From Chloroflexota bacterium (GTDB lineage Bacteria; Chloroflexota; Anaerolineae; Anaerolineales; Villigracilaceae): DNA of 64,000 nt. Shown here one piece after another: positions 34,188-42,521 of this stretch. The notes under the pieces are model-generated. The model was not told the origin of the DNA. It searched no databases and saw only the letters and a program-made list of their open reading frames with translations. Numbering within the stretch: position 1 is the stretch's first letter; every line of letters begins with the position of its first letter. The translations under genes were made by a program, and so were the position numbers. The stretch is from NCBI GenBank assembly GCA_016866215.1, contig VGNE01000005.1:43503-107502 (forward strand), in the 5' to 3' direction.

Positions 34188-36509
34188 ATGAACGCATTTA
34201 CCACTTTAATTTTTACCCAACTAACCGTCCCACCGGGGGATTTGATTTACTATATTGTGCTGGTGTTTGCGGTCGCAAGCGCTCTTCAATCGGCATTAAA
34301 CCTTTGGCGGGCAACCGAGTTTCCACAAGCCAAACGTGCTTTTATGGGACTGGGCATTTTGCTATCTGCGCAAATTATCATGTTCCTGTTTAGCGGACTT
34401 GGCTGGCAGCACATCATAGACCCGAAAACAGTCCTGCCTCCCATGGACCGGGCCTTCATTATGTTTGGAATTATTTGGATCACATGGTTATATGCCTTCC
34501 CAGAACCGAACCGGGTAGGGGATACAGCAACAAGCTTGTTGAGTCTATTCATCTTGGTTGCATTGGGATTGAGTCTGCTGTCCTGGCAGCCGCAAATCGC
34601 ATTGCTCAGCTACAACCAGACGGTTGACGATTGGATTTGGCAGATTGGCTCATTGTTCCTGACGCTGGCCGGCATGGCAACCCTGTTCATTCGCAAACCC
34701 AATGGGATGTGGTATGGGATCATTTTGCTCTTTCTTGGGTTTCTGGGTCACGCGGGTCATTTGCTTTTCCGAATGGAAGGCAATTACTCGGGCATTGTGC
34801 GGCTTGCATACATGGCGGCTTACCCAATATTGCTCACCTTGCCGCAACGTTTTGCCATCCCTGCTGGTACAGTTTCCTCTCCACGGCCTGCAACAGAAAA
34901 ACAAGATAACGGCCTTCGAGAGCACAAACGCTACAATACCGACATAAAAACCTTCCAAGCCTTGCTGGCGCTCGCGGCGGAATCAAACCCCACAAAAGTG
35001 AGTCAAGCCATCACTCGCGCCATTTCCCAAACGATGCTCTCCGACCTGTGTTTTATGATCTACATGACGGATAATAATAACCAGATTGTCATCAGCGGCG
35101 GATATGACTTGATCCGTGAGGATAATTTGGAAGGGGGCACGCTAAATAAAGAATCAATTCCCATGCTGGCAAATTCACTAAAGCACGGTCGCCCATTACG
35201 AATGCCTGCGAGCAGTACCTCAGCTGATATTAAAGGGTTGGCGGATATTCTTGGCTTAACCAATCCCGGCCATCTATTGAGCGTACCCATCCTCACCGGG
35301 GAAAAAGAAACCCTGGGCGGAGTGCTTCTGCTTTCCCCATACTCAGATCGAACATGGACTGCAGAAGATCAGGACTTTCTTTCGAATATAGCCGCTCTCC
35401 TTGTTCCCATCATTAAAAGAAGCCAGAAAGAAAATAAACTCGGAACGCAAAACGACCAGGCTCGCGCGAAAATAAAAGAGCTTGAAAGCAGCGTGCAGGA
35501 ACTCACCAAATTATTGGAGCAGTCACGCGTAGAGATGAAAGGAAGCGACTCAAAGGAAATGGCTTCCATGCTCGCTTCACAGGAAGAATCACAACGCATC
35601 ATCAAGCAATTACAACTGGAGATTGGTGAATTACAGTCAGGAAAAGATTTTCCTTCTTCTCCATCATCAACCTTAGAGATGGAAAAGGAGTTGGCACAGT
35701 TAAGAGACCAACTTGCCGAAGCCAATCTGAAAACGCAAGAGAAGGAAATAAACACCGTTGCCATTAAGAACCTGGAACAGTCTGGGACGATTGCTTCCCT
35801 CTCACTGGATTTGCGTCAGCCATTATCTTCGATCGTTGGGTATACTGAATTACTCCTCGGTGAATCAGTGGGAAATCTCGGCGCACTGCAAAGAAAGTTC
35901 GTGGAGCGCATCAAGGCCTCCACGGAACGCCTGCAAAGTATGACAGATGATATGATCCAGATCACCACTCTGACAAGCGAGTTGGATGATCTAAAACCAG
36001 AATCTGTCGACTTGAACTTGATCATTGATAATGCCATGTCTCAAACCAGTAAACAGCTGCGCGAGAAAAATATTTCCATGCATCTTGACCTACCGAAAAC
36101 CCTTTCAACCATTCAGGGTGACCGGGAAGCGCTTCAGCAGATATTGATCCATTTGCTGCAAAATGCAGGGGCAGTAACTCCGCCTGAAGGCACGATCAAG
36201 CTCAAGGTCAAGACGCGAACCGAAAATGGATTGGGGTTTATCGTGATAAACGTGGCGGATAGCGGTGGAGGTATTGCTCCCAAAGATATAAAGCGTGTCT
36301 TCACCCGTTTATACGACTCAGAAAATGACATCATCCAGGGAGTGGGCGATAATAGCACGGGTTTATCCATTGCCAAAACTCTAACAGAAGCACAGCATGG
36401 CCGCATCTGGGTGGAAAGCGAGCAAGGGGTTGGCTCCACATTCAGCGTGCTTCTGCCTTTTGCCAGCCAGAAGGTATCCGAAAAGAAAAGCAAAAAGGGT
36501 AAAAAGTAG
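34188..36509 (+). CDS. Histidine-kinase-like membrane protein lacking the phospho-acceptor His
   Basis: 773 residues. About seven N-terminal helices (to about 215) precede a GAF-like domain (about 260-415), a coiled coil (about 420-520) and a HisKA-like helix. The HATPase domain retains LLQNAGAV, DSGGGIAPKD and GDNSTGLSIAKTL. In the HisKA motif, where kinases read S-H-E-L-R-x-P, this protein reads SLDLRQPLSSIVGY: position 540 (codon 35805-35807) is Leu, not His. It may bind ATP but cannot autophosphorylate in the usual way. Start ATG 34188 follows a TATAAT by 9 nt. No response regulator is adjacent. The next gene starts in its stop codon (1-nt overlap). Confidence 0.88.
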   Translation: MNAFTTLIFTQLTVPPGDLIYYIVLVFAVASALQSALNLWRATEFPQAKRAFMGLGILLSAQIIMFLFSGLGWQHIIDPKTVLPPMDRAFIMFGIIWITWLYAFPEPNRVGDTATSLLSLFILVALGLSLLSWQPQIALLSYNQTVDDWIWQIGSLFLTLAGMATLFIRKPNGMWYGIILLFLGFLGHAGHLLFRMEGNYSGIVRLAYMAAYPILLTLPQRFAIPAGTVSSPRPATEKQDNGLREHKRYNTDIKTFQALLALAAESNPTKVSQAITRAISQTMLSDLCFMIYMTDNNNQIVISGGYDLIREDNLEGGTLNKESIPMLANSLKHGRPLRMPASSTSADIKGLADILGLTNPGHLLSVPILTGEKETLGGVLLLSPYSDRTWTAEDQDFLSNIAALLVPIIKRSQKENKLGTQNDQARAKIKELESSVQELTKLLEQSRVEMKGSDSKEMASMLASQEESQRIIKQLQLEIGELQSGKDFPSSPSSTLEMEKELAQLRDQLAEANLKTQEKEINTVAIKNLEQSGTIASLSLDLRQPLSSIVGYTELLLGESVGNLGALQRKFVERIKASTERLQSMTDDMIQITTLTSELDDLKPESVDLNLIIDNAMSQTSKQLREKNISMHLDLPKTLSTIQGDREALQQILIHLLQNAGAVTPPEGTIKLKVKTRTENGLGFIVINVADSGGGIAPKDIKRVFTRLYDSENDIIQGVGDNSTGLSIAKTLTEAQHGRIWVESEQGVGSTFSVLLPFASQKVSEKKSKKGKK

Positions 36510-37246
36510 TGCAGGTACCGCGTGATTTTTGGAAAGCGTTGATCGCAGCTTTGCTCTCGATTGGTTTGATGATCGGGGCATTGTCCATTTCTCTAATAGT
36601 ATTCCTGCCGGAAATGGCTCCTGCTTCGACCCATTACCTGCTCCCATCCATCGCGCCAATTACAGTTATTTCCACTTTACCGCTGACATTTACACCCGAG
36701 CCGGGCTTGGGACTCGCGACACTTACCGCCAATCCCACATTTACAATTACCGTCATACCAGGTTCGTGCTCGCCTCCTTCAGGTTGGGGACAAATTTTCA
36801 TTCAAGACAATGATACACTTGACCGTCTTGCCGAACGTTACCGCATCAGCAAGGATCAATTGAAAATATCCAATTGCTTATCGAGCGACAGCCTCATAAC
36901 CGGCGCCGTCTTTTATGTGCCCCCAGCGCCGACCAGTACGCAGCTGGCATGCAGTAAAGGGGCGGCTGGATGGGTGAAAACGTATGTCGTAAAACCAGGT
37001 GACACCCTCTATGCAATTGCATCAAATCATTACACAACCACAGGTTTTTTACGAGCCGTGAATTGCAGAACTGGTGATCTTATTTATACAGGTGAAGTAC
37101 TCTGGGTTCCATATGTTGCCACCCGCACGCCGTATTCTATTCCATCGCCCGACAGTACGATCACACCTTATCCCACCGACCCATTGACTCAAACTTCCCT
37201 GCCCTTCACAGGCACACCGGAACCGAGTGAAACATCTACACCTTGA
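36509..37246 (+). CDS. Membrane-anchored protein with two LysM domains
   Basis: 245 residues from a GTG that overlaps the preceding TAG by one base. A helix at about 10-32 (LIAALLSIGLMIGALSISLI) anchors it, then two LysM modules follow. The first is IFIQDNDTLDRLAERYRISK to AVFYVPP. The second is YVVKPGDTLYAIASNHYTTT to EVLWVPY. A Thr/Pro-rich tail ends the protein. LysM binds peptidoglycan or chitin-like glycans. Together with the LCP protein downstream it suggests a cell-wall function for this operon. Confidence 0.88.
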   Translation: MQVPRDFWKALIAALLSIGLMIGALSISLIVFLPEMAPASTHYLLPSIAPITVISTLPLTFTPEPGLGLATLTANPTFTITVIPGSCSPPSGWGQIFIQDNDTLDRLAERYRISKDQLKISNCLSSDSLITGAVFYVPPAPTSTQLACSKGAAGWVKTYVVKPGDTLYAIASNHYTTTGFLRAVNCRTGDLIYTGEVLWVPYVATRTPYSIPSPDSTITPYPTDPLTQTSLPFTGTPEPSETSTP

Positions 37247-37293
37247 TTACAGGTTCACTCCGCGTGGATACCCCAATGAACTCGACAAAATAA

Positions 37294-38796
37294 ATGATGG
37301 CATATTCTCGCAATCTACTTATTGTCATCCTTGCCATCTTAATATCAGCGTGCGGGGCATCACCATCAGCGCCTGAGCAGGCGCCTCTGCCAATTATCCT
37401 GATCACCTCCGCACCCAACGCAACTGCCACTCCCACCCCATTTCAACCTTCCCTTTTCACGGCGACCCTGCCTTTGTTATATTCGTTTGACGTGAATGCA
37501 CCTCAATTTAATCTACCCTCCGAGACGCCATCACCCACCGCATTGCCTCCGATCGAACCGACAGCGACCATCAGTCTCGATCAACTTTTCCCGACGCAGG
37601 CCGCTCCGCCTGCACAGGCGCCGGGCATCAACCCCACCGCCCTCCCGCCGTTGACGGACAAAGAGACAATCAACTTCATGTTGATTGGTTCAGACAAACG
37701 CTCTGGTTCATCCTACCGAACCGATACGCTCGTGATTGCTATCCTTTGGCCCAAAGAGGGACAGGTTTCATTGATCTCCATCCCGCGCGACTTGTGGATC
37801 TACATTCCCACGGTTGGGATGCAGCGAATTAATACCGCTTATCAAAGCGGAGAAGTGTATGGCTACCCCGGTGGCGGACCAGGTCTCTTGAAAGAAACCA
37901 TTGCATATAATCTTGGCATCCGCATTGACCATACTGCCATGGTCGAATTTGATGGCTTTCGCCGCATCGTGGATACTCTCGGCGGGGTTGATCTGCCAGT
38001 CTCATGCGCTTACACCGACTGGCGATTAATAGATCCCTCCTACGACCCTTACAATGAAGACAATTGGTGGCTTTACACCGTCGGGCCTGGTCAGGTACAT
38101 ATGGATGGTGACCTTGCGCTTTGGTACGCCCGCTCGCGCTCCAAATCCAACGACTTTGACAGAGGCCGCCGCCAGCAGGAAGTACTACGCACCATTTTCC
38201 AAAAGGCCTTGCAGACGGATACCTTCAGCAAAATCCCACAACTTTACAATGACTTCGCCAGCACCGTTATAACAGACCTCGGTCTTGCTGATATGCTTCG
38301 CATGGCTCCGTATGCTGTCAACTTCACAAACGCAAATATTCGCGGCTATTATATCCGCCCACCCTTTGTCAGTTCATGGACAACCCCCGGCGGAGCCTCT
38401 GTCCTATTGCCAAACCAAGCGGAACTTGAACAAATGCTGATCGAAGCCACTACCCTATCGTCCTATGCAGTTACCCGCCAAACGATTACTGTCGAAGTTC
38501 AAAACGGCGCAAGCTTCGACACTCTGGAATCCCTGGCTTCATCGCGCCTCAATTACGCAGGTTATGAAACCAAAATTGCGAGTGCCGACCGCCGCGACTA
38601 TACATCTTCCGTGATAGTGGATTTCACACCCGGGCAGGATGCTACTCAAAGGCAGACGCTCATCTCCACCCTCGGCTTGTACGCTTCGCGGGCAAATGTG
38701 CTTTCTCTCCCAGACGCAAACAACCCCGTGCAATACCGCGTCATTCTTGGTTCAGATTATGAACCATGTTTCCAGCCAGAAGACCTCTCGCATTAG
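37294..38796 (+). CDS. LytR-CpsA-Psr (LCP) family cell-envelope transferase
   Basis: 500 residues (start 37294 or 37297). A signal helix with lipobox-like LISACGAS is followed by a Pro/Thr-rich linker. The LCP domain (about 125-330) shows INFMLIGSDKR, RTDTLVIAIL, ISIPRDLWIYIP, QRINTAYQSG and WYARSRSKSNDFDRGRRQQE, carrying the conserved Arg and Asp residues that bind polyprenyl pyrophosphate. A LytR_C-type domain ends the protein (ITVEVQNGASFDTLESLASS). LCP enzymes move glycopolymers from lipid carriers to the wall or proteins. It likely works outside the membrane with the LysM protein. Confidence 0.93.
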   Translation: MMAYSRNLLIVILAILISACGASPSAPEQAPLPIILITSAPNATATPTPFQPSLFTATLPLLYSFDVNAPQFNLPSETPSPTALPPIEPTATISLDQLFPTQAAPPAQAPGINPTALPPLTDKETINFMLIGSDKRSGSSYRTDTLVIAILWPKEGQVSLISIPRDLWIYIPTVGMQRINTAYQSGEVYGYPGGGPGLLKETIAYNLGIRIDHTAMVEFDGFRRIVDTLGGVDLPVSCAYTDWRLIDPSYDPYNEDNWWLYTVGPGQVHMDGDLALWYARSRSKSNDFDRGRRQQEVLRTIFQKALQTDTFSKIPQLYNDFASTVITDLGLADMLRMAPYAVNFTNANIRGYYIRPPFVSSWTTPGGASVLLPNQAELEQMLIEATTLSSYAVTRQTITVEVQNGASFDTLESLASSRLNYAGYETKIASADRRDYTSSVIVDFTPGQDATQRQTLISTLGLYASRANVLSLPDANNPVQYRVILGSDYEPCFQPEDLSH

Positions 38797-38797
38797 G

Positions 38798-38826
38798 TTG
38801 ACAACCCTCATCAGATTAGTTAAACT
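38798..38826 (+). promoter_or_regulatory. Sigma70-type promoter of the recombinase homolog
   Basis: TTGACA (38798-38803) and TAAACT (38821-38826) are separated by 17 nt. They are followed by a leader of about 33 nt with AAGGA before the ATG at 38866. Confidence 0.65.
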
Positions 38827-38865
38827 ATACGAAGAGCCTATGCGCCATCGCGTAAGGATAACTAA

Positions 38866-39765
38866 ATGGAAAAAACATCTGATTCCGCCCACATTACCTC
38901 GAAGACCATGCTTCCTGCCGCAATCAACGCCTGGGAAATGTTCCTCCACGACCAGGGACGTTCCCCCAACACCGTCAAGGCCTTCCTCTCCGATGTCCGC
39001 TTGCTCAATCAATTCGCCGCACCCGATCAGACCATCGGCGCAATCACGACAGATGATATAAACCGCTTCTTCACCTGGATGGAAAAAGAACGCGGCGTAG
39101 CCTGCAGTCCCAAAACCCTCTCTCGCCGAATCACATCCATAAAATCATTTTTTCGCTGGCTGCATCAACATGGCACACTGACCATTGACCCCGCAGAAAA
39201 AGTCCTGCAACGCTCCGCCATCAGCCCAGTTCCCCAAGTCCTGACGGAAGTCGAGTATGAAGCTGTTTTTCTCGCCGCAGACCGTCATCGCCGTGAGAAG
39301 AAACCAGATGCCCGACCATACACACTGGTTCATCTCCTGCTCACGACAGGCATAAAAAAAAGCGAATGCCTTGGCATTCACATCAACCATATTGATCTCG
39401 ATGCAAAGGGTGGCCCGCATCTTTTTGTGCGCTATGCCAGCCCTGCCAATCGTTACAAGGAACGAAAGATAGAATTGGATGAGGGTTGGGTAATTGCCTA
39501 TAATGAATACCTCGCCCAATATCAACCTGTCGATCAGGTTTTCCCCTGGTCACCTCGCAGACTGGAATACCTGCTTGAAGATATCAGCGAAGAAGCTGGT
39601 CTTACCAAACACCTATCCTTCGACATGTGCCGCTGGACTTGCGCTCTGCGTGATCATCAAGCAGGGATCGAGTCAGATAAAATCCGCCAAAAACTCGGCG
39701 TTTCCAAGATCCAATGGCGGGAACTGTTTATCAAACTTAAACAACTAAATGGTGAAATAAAATAA
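38866..39765 (+). CDS. Tyrosine-recombinase homolog with degenerate active site
   Basis: 299 residues with the XerD-like layout. The N-terminal SAM-like core-binding domain has WEMFLHDQGRSPNTVKAFLS and LSRRITSIKSFFRWLHQHG. The catalytic-fold domain starts at about 120. The active site is altered at almost every position: TGLRxSE is TGIKKSE (Arg to Lys164), HxxRH is DMCRW (His to Asp253, His to Trp257), LGH is LGV (Val279) and the Tyr nucleophile is Phe288. Only Arg256 and the beta-hairpin Lys remain. It should bind DNA but not cut it. It has its own promoter and terminator, and no att-like repeats are adjacent, so a structural or regulatory role is likelier than integration. Confidence 0.88.
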   Translation: MEKTSDSAHITSKTMLPAAINAWEMFLHDQGRSPNTVKAFLSDVRLLNQFAAPDQTIGAITTDDINRFFTWMEKERGVACSPKTLSRRITSIKSFFRWLHQHGTLTIDPAEKVLQRSAISPVPQVLTEVEYEAVFLAADRHRREKKPDARPYTLVHLLLTTGIKKSECLGIHINHIDLDAKGGPHLFVRYASPANRYKERKIELDEGWVIAYNEYLAQYQPVDQVFPWSPRRLEYLLEDISEEAGLTKHLSFDMCRWTCALRDHQAGIESDKIRQKLGVSKIQWRELFIKLKQLNGEIK

Positions 39766-39766
39766 A

Positions 39767-39799
39767 AAGAACCCCGTCAAGGTTATTGGCGGGGTTCTT
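39767..39799. terminator. Bidirectional terminator between convergent genes
   Basis: AAGAACCCCG and CGGGGTTCTT form a 10-bp stem flanked by A-rich and T-rich sequence, between the stops at 39765 and 39804. Confidence 0.9.
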
Positions 39800-39803
39800 C
39801 TTA

Positions 39804-41240
39804 TCATAATTTCTCACGCGGTCGTGTTATTGAAAAATGAATAATTCTCTGCGTTGACTCTGTCAAACGATAGAGATGCGACGGGCGGTAACCTGGCACC
39901 CAGAGGATCTCTTTACCCGCGCACAACAACGGCCAGCCTGCCCGGGCGCGCTGTGGAATTTTCTGATTTATAAAAATATCAGAAAGTTTCTGCGAATGAC
40001 CCTGCATCCCCAGGGGAATAAAATGATCCCCCTGACGGCGCGTCCGCACCTCGAACGACTCGGGTAAATTCTCCGCATCCAACCAGACTTGCAACTGGTC
40101 CTGGTTCCGTTCAGCCTGGTCCATCGCTTCAGCCGGAAGAGTTCTGAGATCACAATTCATCTTCCAACCGCCGGCAAGAGCCACCTGCCCCGCAGGAGAA
40201 ATATGGAGGGAGGTACCCTCGGTCATTTGAGGCCAAAGGGAATATGGCAGTTCTGCCCCCAGCATATAGATATAAATAAATTCAGACTCGCGCAATATGC
40301 GTAACCCAGCTTTCAAGTCCGCGTGCGCGGAGGAAACGCTTGAGTTGATAATATTTGTGGCACGTTCAAGAGCCGTGAAGCTGATATCCACGCCGGGGCT
40401 AAGAGTCTGCATGGCCTGTTTGACCAGGTTTCGTTGCAGTCCGAGCGAATATTTGGAAAGCAGGTCAAAGTCAAAGGTGATGATGTCATCCTCCATCGTA
40501 ACGACTGACTCTTTCCATGCAATCGCCAAAGTCTCCATCGCAAATGCGTAATCACCTTTCAATGATTCCGACATGTGCAGAATGGCTTCTCGTAATTTCG
40601 GGTTGTAACCTTCCAGGGTGGGGATCAGTAAATGGCGGATGCGGTTGCGCTGAAAATTCAGGGAATCATTGCTCGAATCATAAAGCGGTTGCAAACCATT
40701 GGCCACACAGAAGGCAGCAGTCTCTTCCCGCCAAAGTCTCAGCAGTGGACGCACCAGGGGAATTTCAGCATCGAACATTTTAAGAATGGATCGGTAGGAC
40801 ATGCCCTTCAGCCCAGACATCCCGCTTCCCCTTAAAAAGTGCATCAACACAGTTTCCACCTGATCGTCTGCGGTGTGGCCAACTGCGACAGCCTGGGCAC
40901 TTCGCCGGCGGGCAAGGCCAAATAAAAAACGGTAGCGCAGGGTACGTGCAGCTTCCTCAAGCGACATTTTATTTTCGTCAGAGTAACCGCTAACGTCAGC
41001 CCCATCTATAACGCAGTCGAGATTGAGTCTTGCGGCAGTCTCCTCCACCATGCGGGCATCCAACCTCGATTCAGGCCGAAGTTGGTGATCGAAATGCGCC
41101 ACAACCACAGGATAGTCTGCTGTTCTTAATGCTTCCAAGAGACATAAACTATCAGCCCCCCCGGAAACTCCGACGATGACAGGGCGGTCTTTCACAAGAC
41201 TACATTCATCTTTTAAAATCGTTTCAATATTCTTTGGCAT
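39804..41240 (-). CDS. tilS: tRNA(Ile)-lysidine synthase
   Basis: 478 residues. The N-terminal PP-loop ATPase motif is VIVGVSGGADSLCLLEALR. VVVAHFDHQLRPESRLDARM, AVGHTADDQVETVLMHFLRG and RPLLRLWREETAAF follow, all standard for TilS. The C-terminal domain ends with VRTRRQGDHFIPLGMQGHSQ and KLSDIFINQKIP. It attaches lysine to C34 of the AUA-reading tRNA-Ile in the cytosol, an essential reaction. The gene is single and faces the recombinase homolog across a shared terminator. Confidence 0.96.
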   Translation of the reverse strand: MPKNIETILKDECSLVKDRPVIVGVSGGADSLCLLEALRTADYPVVVAHFDHQLRPESRLDARMVEETAARLNLDCVIDGADVSGYSDENKMSLEEAARTLRYRFLFGLARRRSAQAVAVGHTADDQVETVLMHFLRGSGMSGLKGMSYRSILKMFDAEIPLVRPLLRLWREETAAFCVANGLQPLYDSSNDSLNFQRNRIRHLLIPTLEGYNPKLREAILHMSESLKGDYAFAMETLAIAWKESVVTMEDDIITFDFDLLSKYSLGLQRNLVKQAMQTLSPGVDISFTALERATNIINSSVSSAHADLKAGLRILRESEFIYIYMLGAELPYSLWPQMTEGTSLHISPAGQVALAGGWKMNCDLRTLPAEAMDQAERNQDQLQVWLDAENLPESFEVRTRRQGDHFIPLGMQGHSQKLSDIFINQKIPQRARAGWPLLCAGKEILWVPGYRPSHLYRLTESTQRIIHFSITRPREKL

Positions 41241-41341
41241 GTTAATATTTTTTGAGGGATTCCGATTGAATCAGATTAAAACCCTGGCGTGATGCGGCTC
41301 GCCGCCTGAAGGTTCCACCAGCGTACTGATGGATTCAGAAG

Positions 41342-41746
41342 TTATAGCTGATATAACTCGACCAACACACCGCCGGTGGACTCGGGATGAATGAAAGCAT
41401 ATTTTTTTCCATCGGCGGCAGTGCGAGGCTCTTCAGTGATGAGACGGATATTTTTTGTTTTCAATTGAGACATCATTCCTTCGATATCATCCACCTCAAG
41501 GCAGAGATGATGCATGCCCGCGCCGCGTTTGGCGAGATATTTGGCAATGCCAGAGTCGTCTGTCGTCGGCATGACCAATTCGACTTCAGCGCCAGCGATC
41601 GGCAAAAATGCGACCGTTGATTTTTCAGCTTGCACATCGCGCAATTCATGAAGCTCGATCCCCAGCGCATCCCGCCAGAACATCAGCGATTTTTCCATGT
41701 CAGCCACGACAACGGCAACGTGATTAATGGCAGTGATTTTCGGCAT
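41342..41746 (-). CDS. mce: Methylmalonyl-CoA epimerase
   Basis: 134 residues of the glyoxalase/VOC fold. INHVAVVVADMEKSLMFWRD supplies the first metal His, HHLCLEVDDIEGMM the second, and ESTGGVLVELYQL the C-terminal Glu. The spacing and length are those of methylmalonyl-CoA epimerase, which converts the S to the R form between propionyl-CoA carboxylase and the B12-dependent mutase. No mutase or carboxylase genes are in the window, so the pathway is inferred from the family alone. Confidence 0.9.
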   Translation of the reverse strand: MPKITAINHVAVVVADMEKSLMFWRDALGIELHELRDVQAEKSTVAFLPIAGAEVELVMPTTDDSGIAKYLAKRGAGMHHLCLEVDDIEGMMSQLKTKNIRLITEEPRTAADGKKYAFIHPESTGGVLVELYQL

Positions 41747-41785
41747 GAATTCTCCGTTCGAAGGTTTATATTTATGGTTTTGATT

Positions 41786-42472
41786 TTACTCCAGTATCCT
41801 GATTGCAATAGGCAATACCAATTTCGCCCACTCGGCGTACATCTTAGCGGATGGATGCAATCCATCACCAGCCACCAAACCAGGGTCCTTCAATGCTTCG
41901 CGGGAGGCAAGAGTCACATCAACATAATGGACACCCATTTTTTTAGATTCATCCAGATTGATCAGGTTGAAGGCATCAATATCATTTGCGATCTTATCAC
42001 GATCCCTGCCTGAGGCAAACGGCGTGACCCCCCAGTCTGGAATGGAGAGCAGAATGACATGCTCAGGTTTTCCACCGGCATATTCAATGGTTTTCTCCAG
42101 CAAAAATCGGAATTCATCGCGATATGTATCGAGGTCATACCCGCGATATTGATTGTTGACGCCGATCAATAAGGACACCAGATCATACTTCCCTTGTGGC
42201 GGATTGGCTTGAATCCCCTGCCAGAGTTCGCTTGTCGTCCAGCCAGTGCGGGCGATGATCGTCACATCGGTTTGAATATTTTTATTGGAAAGCATCGCTG
42301 CCAGTTGATTCGGCCAGCGTTCATTTTCAACGACACTTTTGCCGATCGTGTAGGAATCACCCAAAGCAAGAAAACGAACAGATTGACTTGATGGAGCAGG
42401 TGTCGTCACATGACCTCCGCAAGAGATGAGAAATAATAGAGCAAAAACTATTGAGAGTTTTATCTTTGACAT
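41786..42472 (-). CDS. SGNH/GDSL-hydrolase lipoprotein
   Basis: 228 residues. A lipoprotein signal peptide ends FLISCGG (Cys18). The SGNH blocks are FLALGDSYTIG (nucleophile Ser in GDSYT), a Gly-containing block II (ARTGWTTSELW), LLIGVNNQYRG (block III Asn) and GDGLHPSAKMYAEWA (block V Asp and His). It is an exported, lipid-anchored esterase or lipase. The substrate is unknown. Confidence 0.93.
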   Translation of the reverse strand: MSKIKLSIVFALLFLISCGGHVTTPAPSSQSVRFLALGDSYTIGKSVVENERWPNQLAAMLSNKNIQTDVTIIARTGWTTSELWQGIQANPPQGKYDLVSLLIGVNNQYRGYDLDTYRDEFRFLLEKTIEYAGGKPEHVILLSIPDWGVTPFASGRDRDKIANDIDAFNLINLDESKKMGVHYVDVTLASREALKDPGLVAGDGLHPSAKMYAEWAKLVLPIAIRILE

Positions 42473-42521
42473 ATATTGATTTTAATGCAACAGAGTATCC
42501 ATGAACGAAGCAACATTCACC

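Noticed and set aside
38866..39765. The recombinase homolog as marker of an integrated element
   Set aside because: Its catalytic residues are replaced, flanking genes are core-type, and no att-like direct repeats were found.
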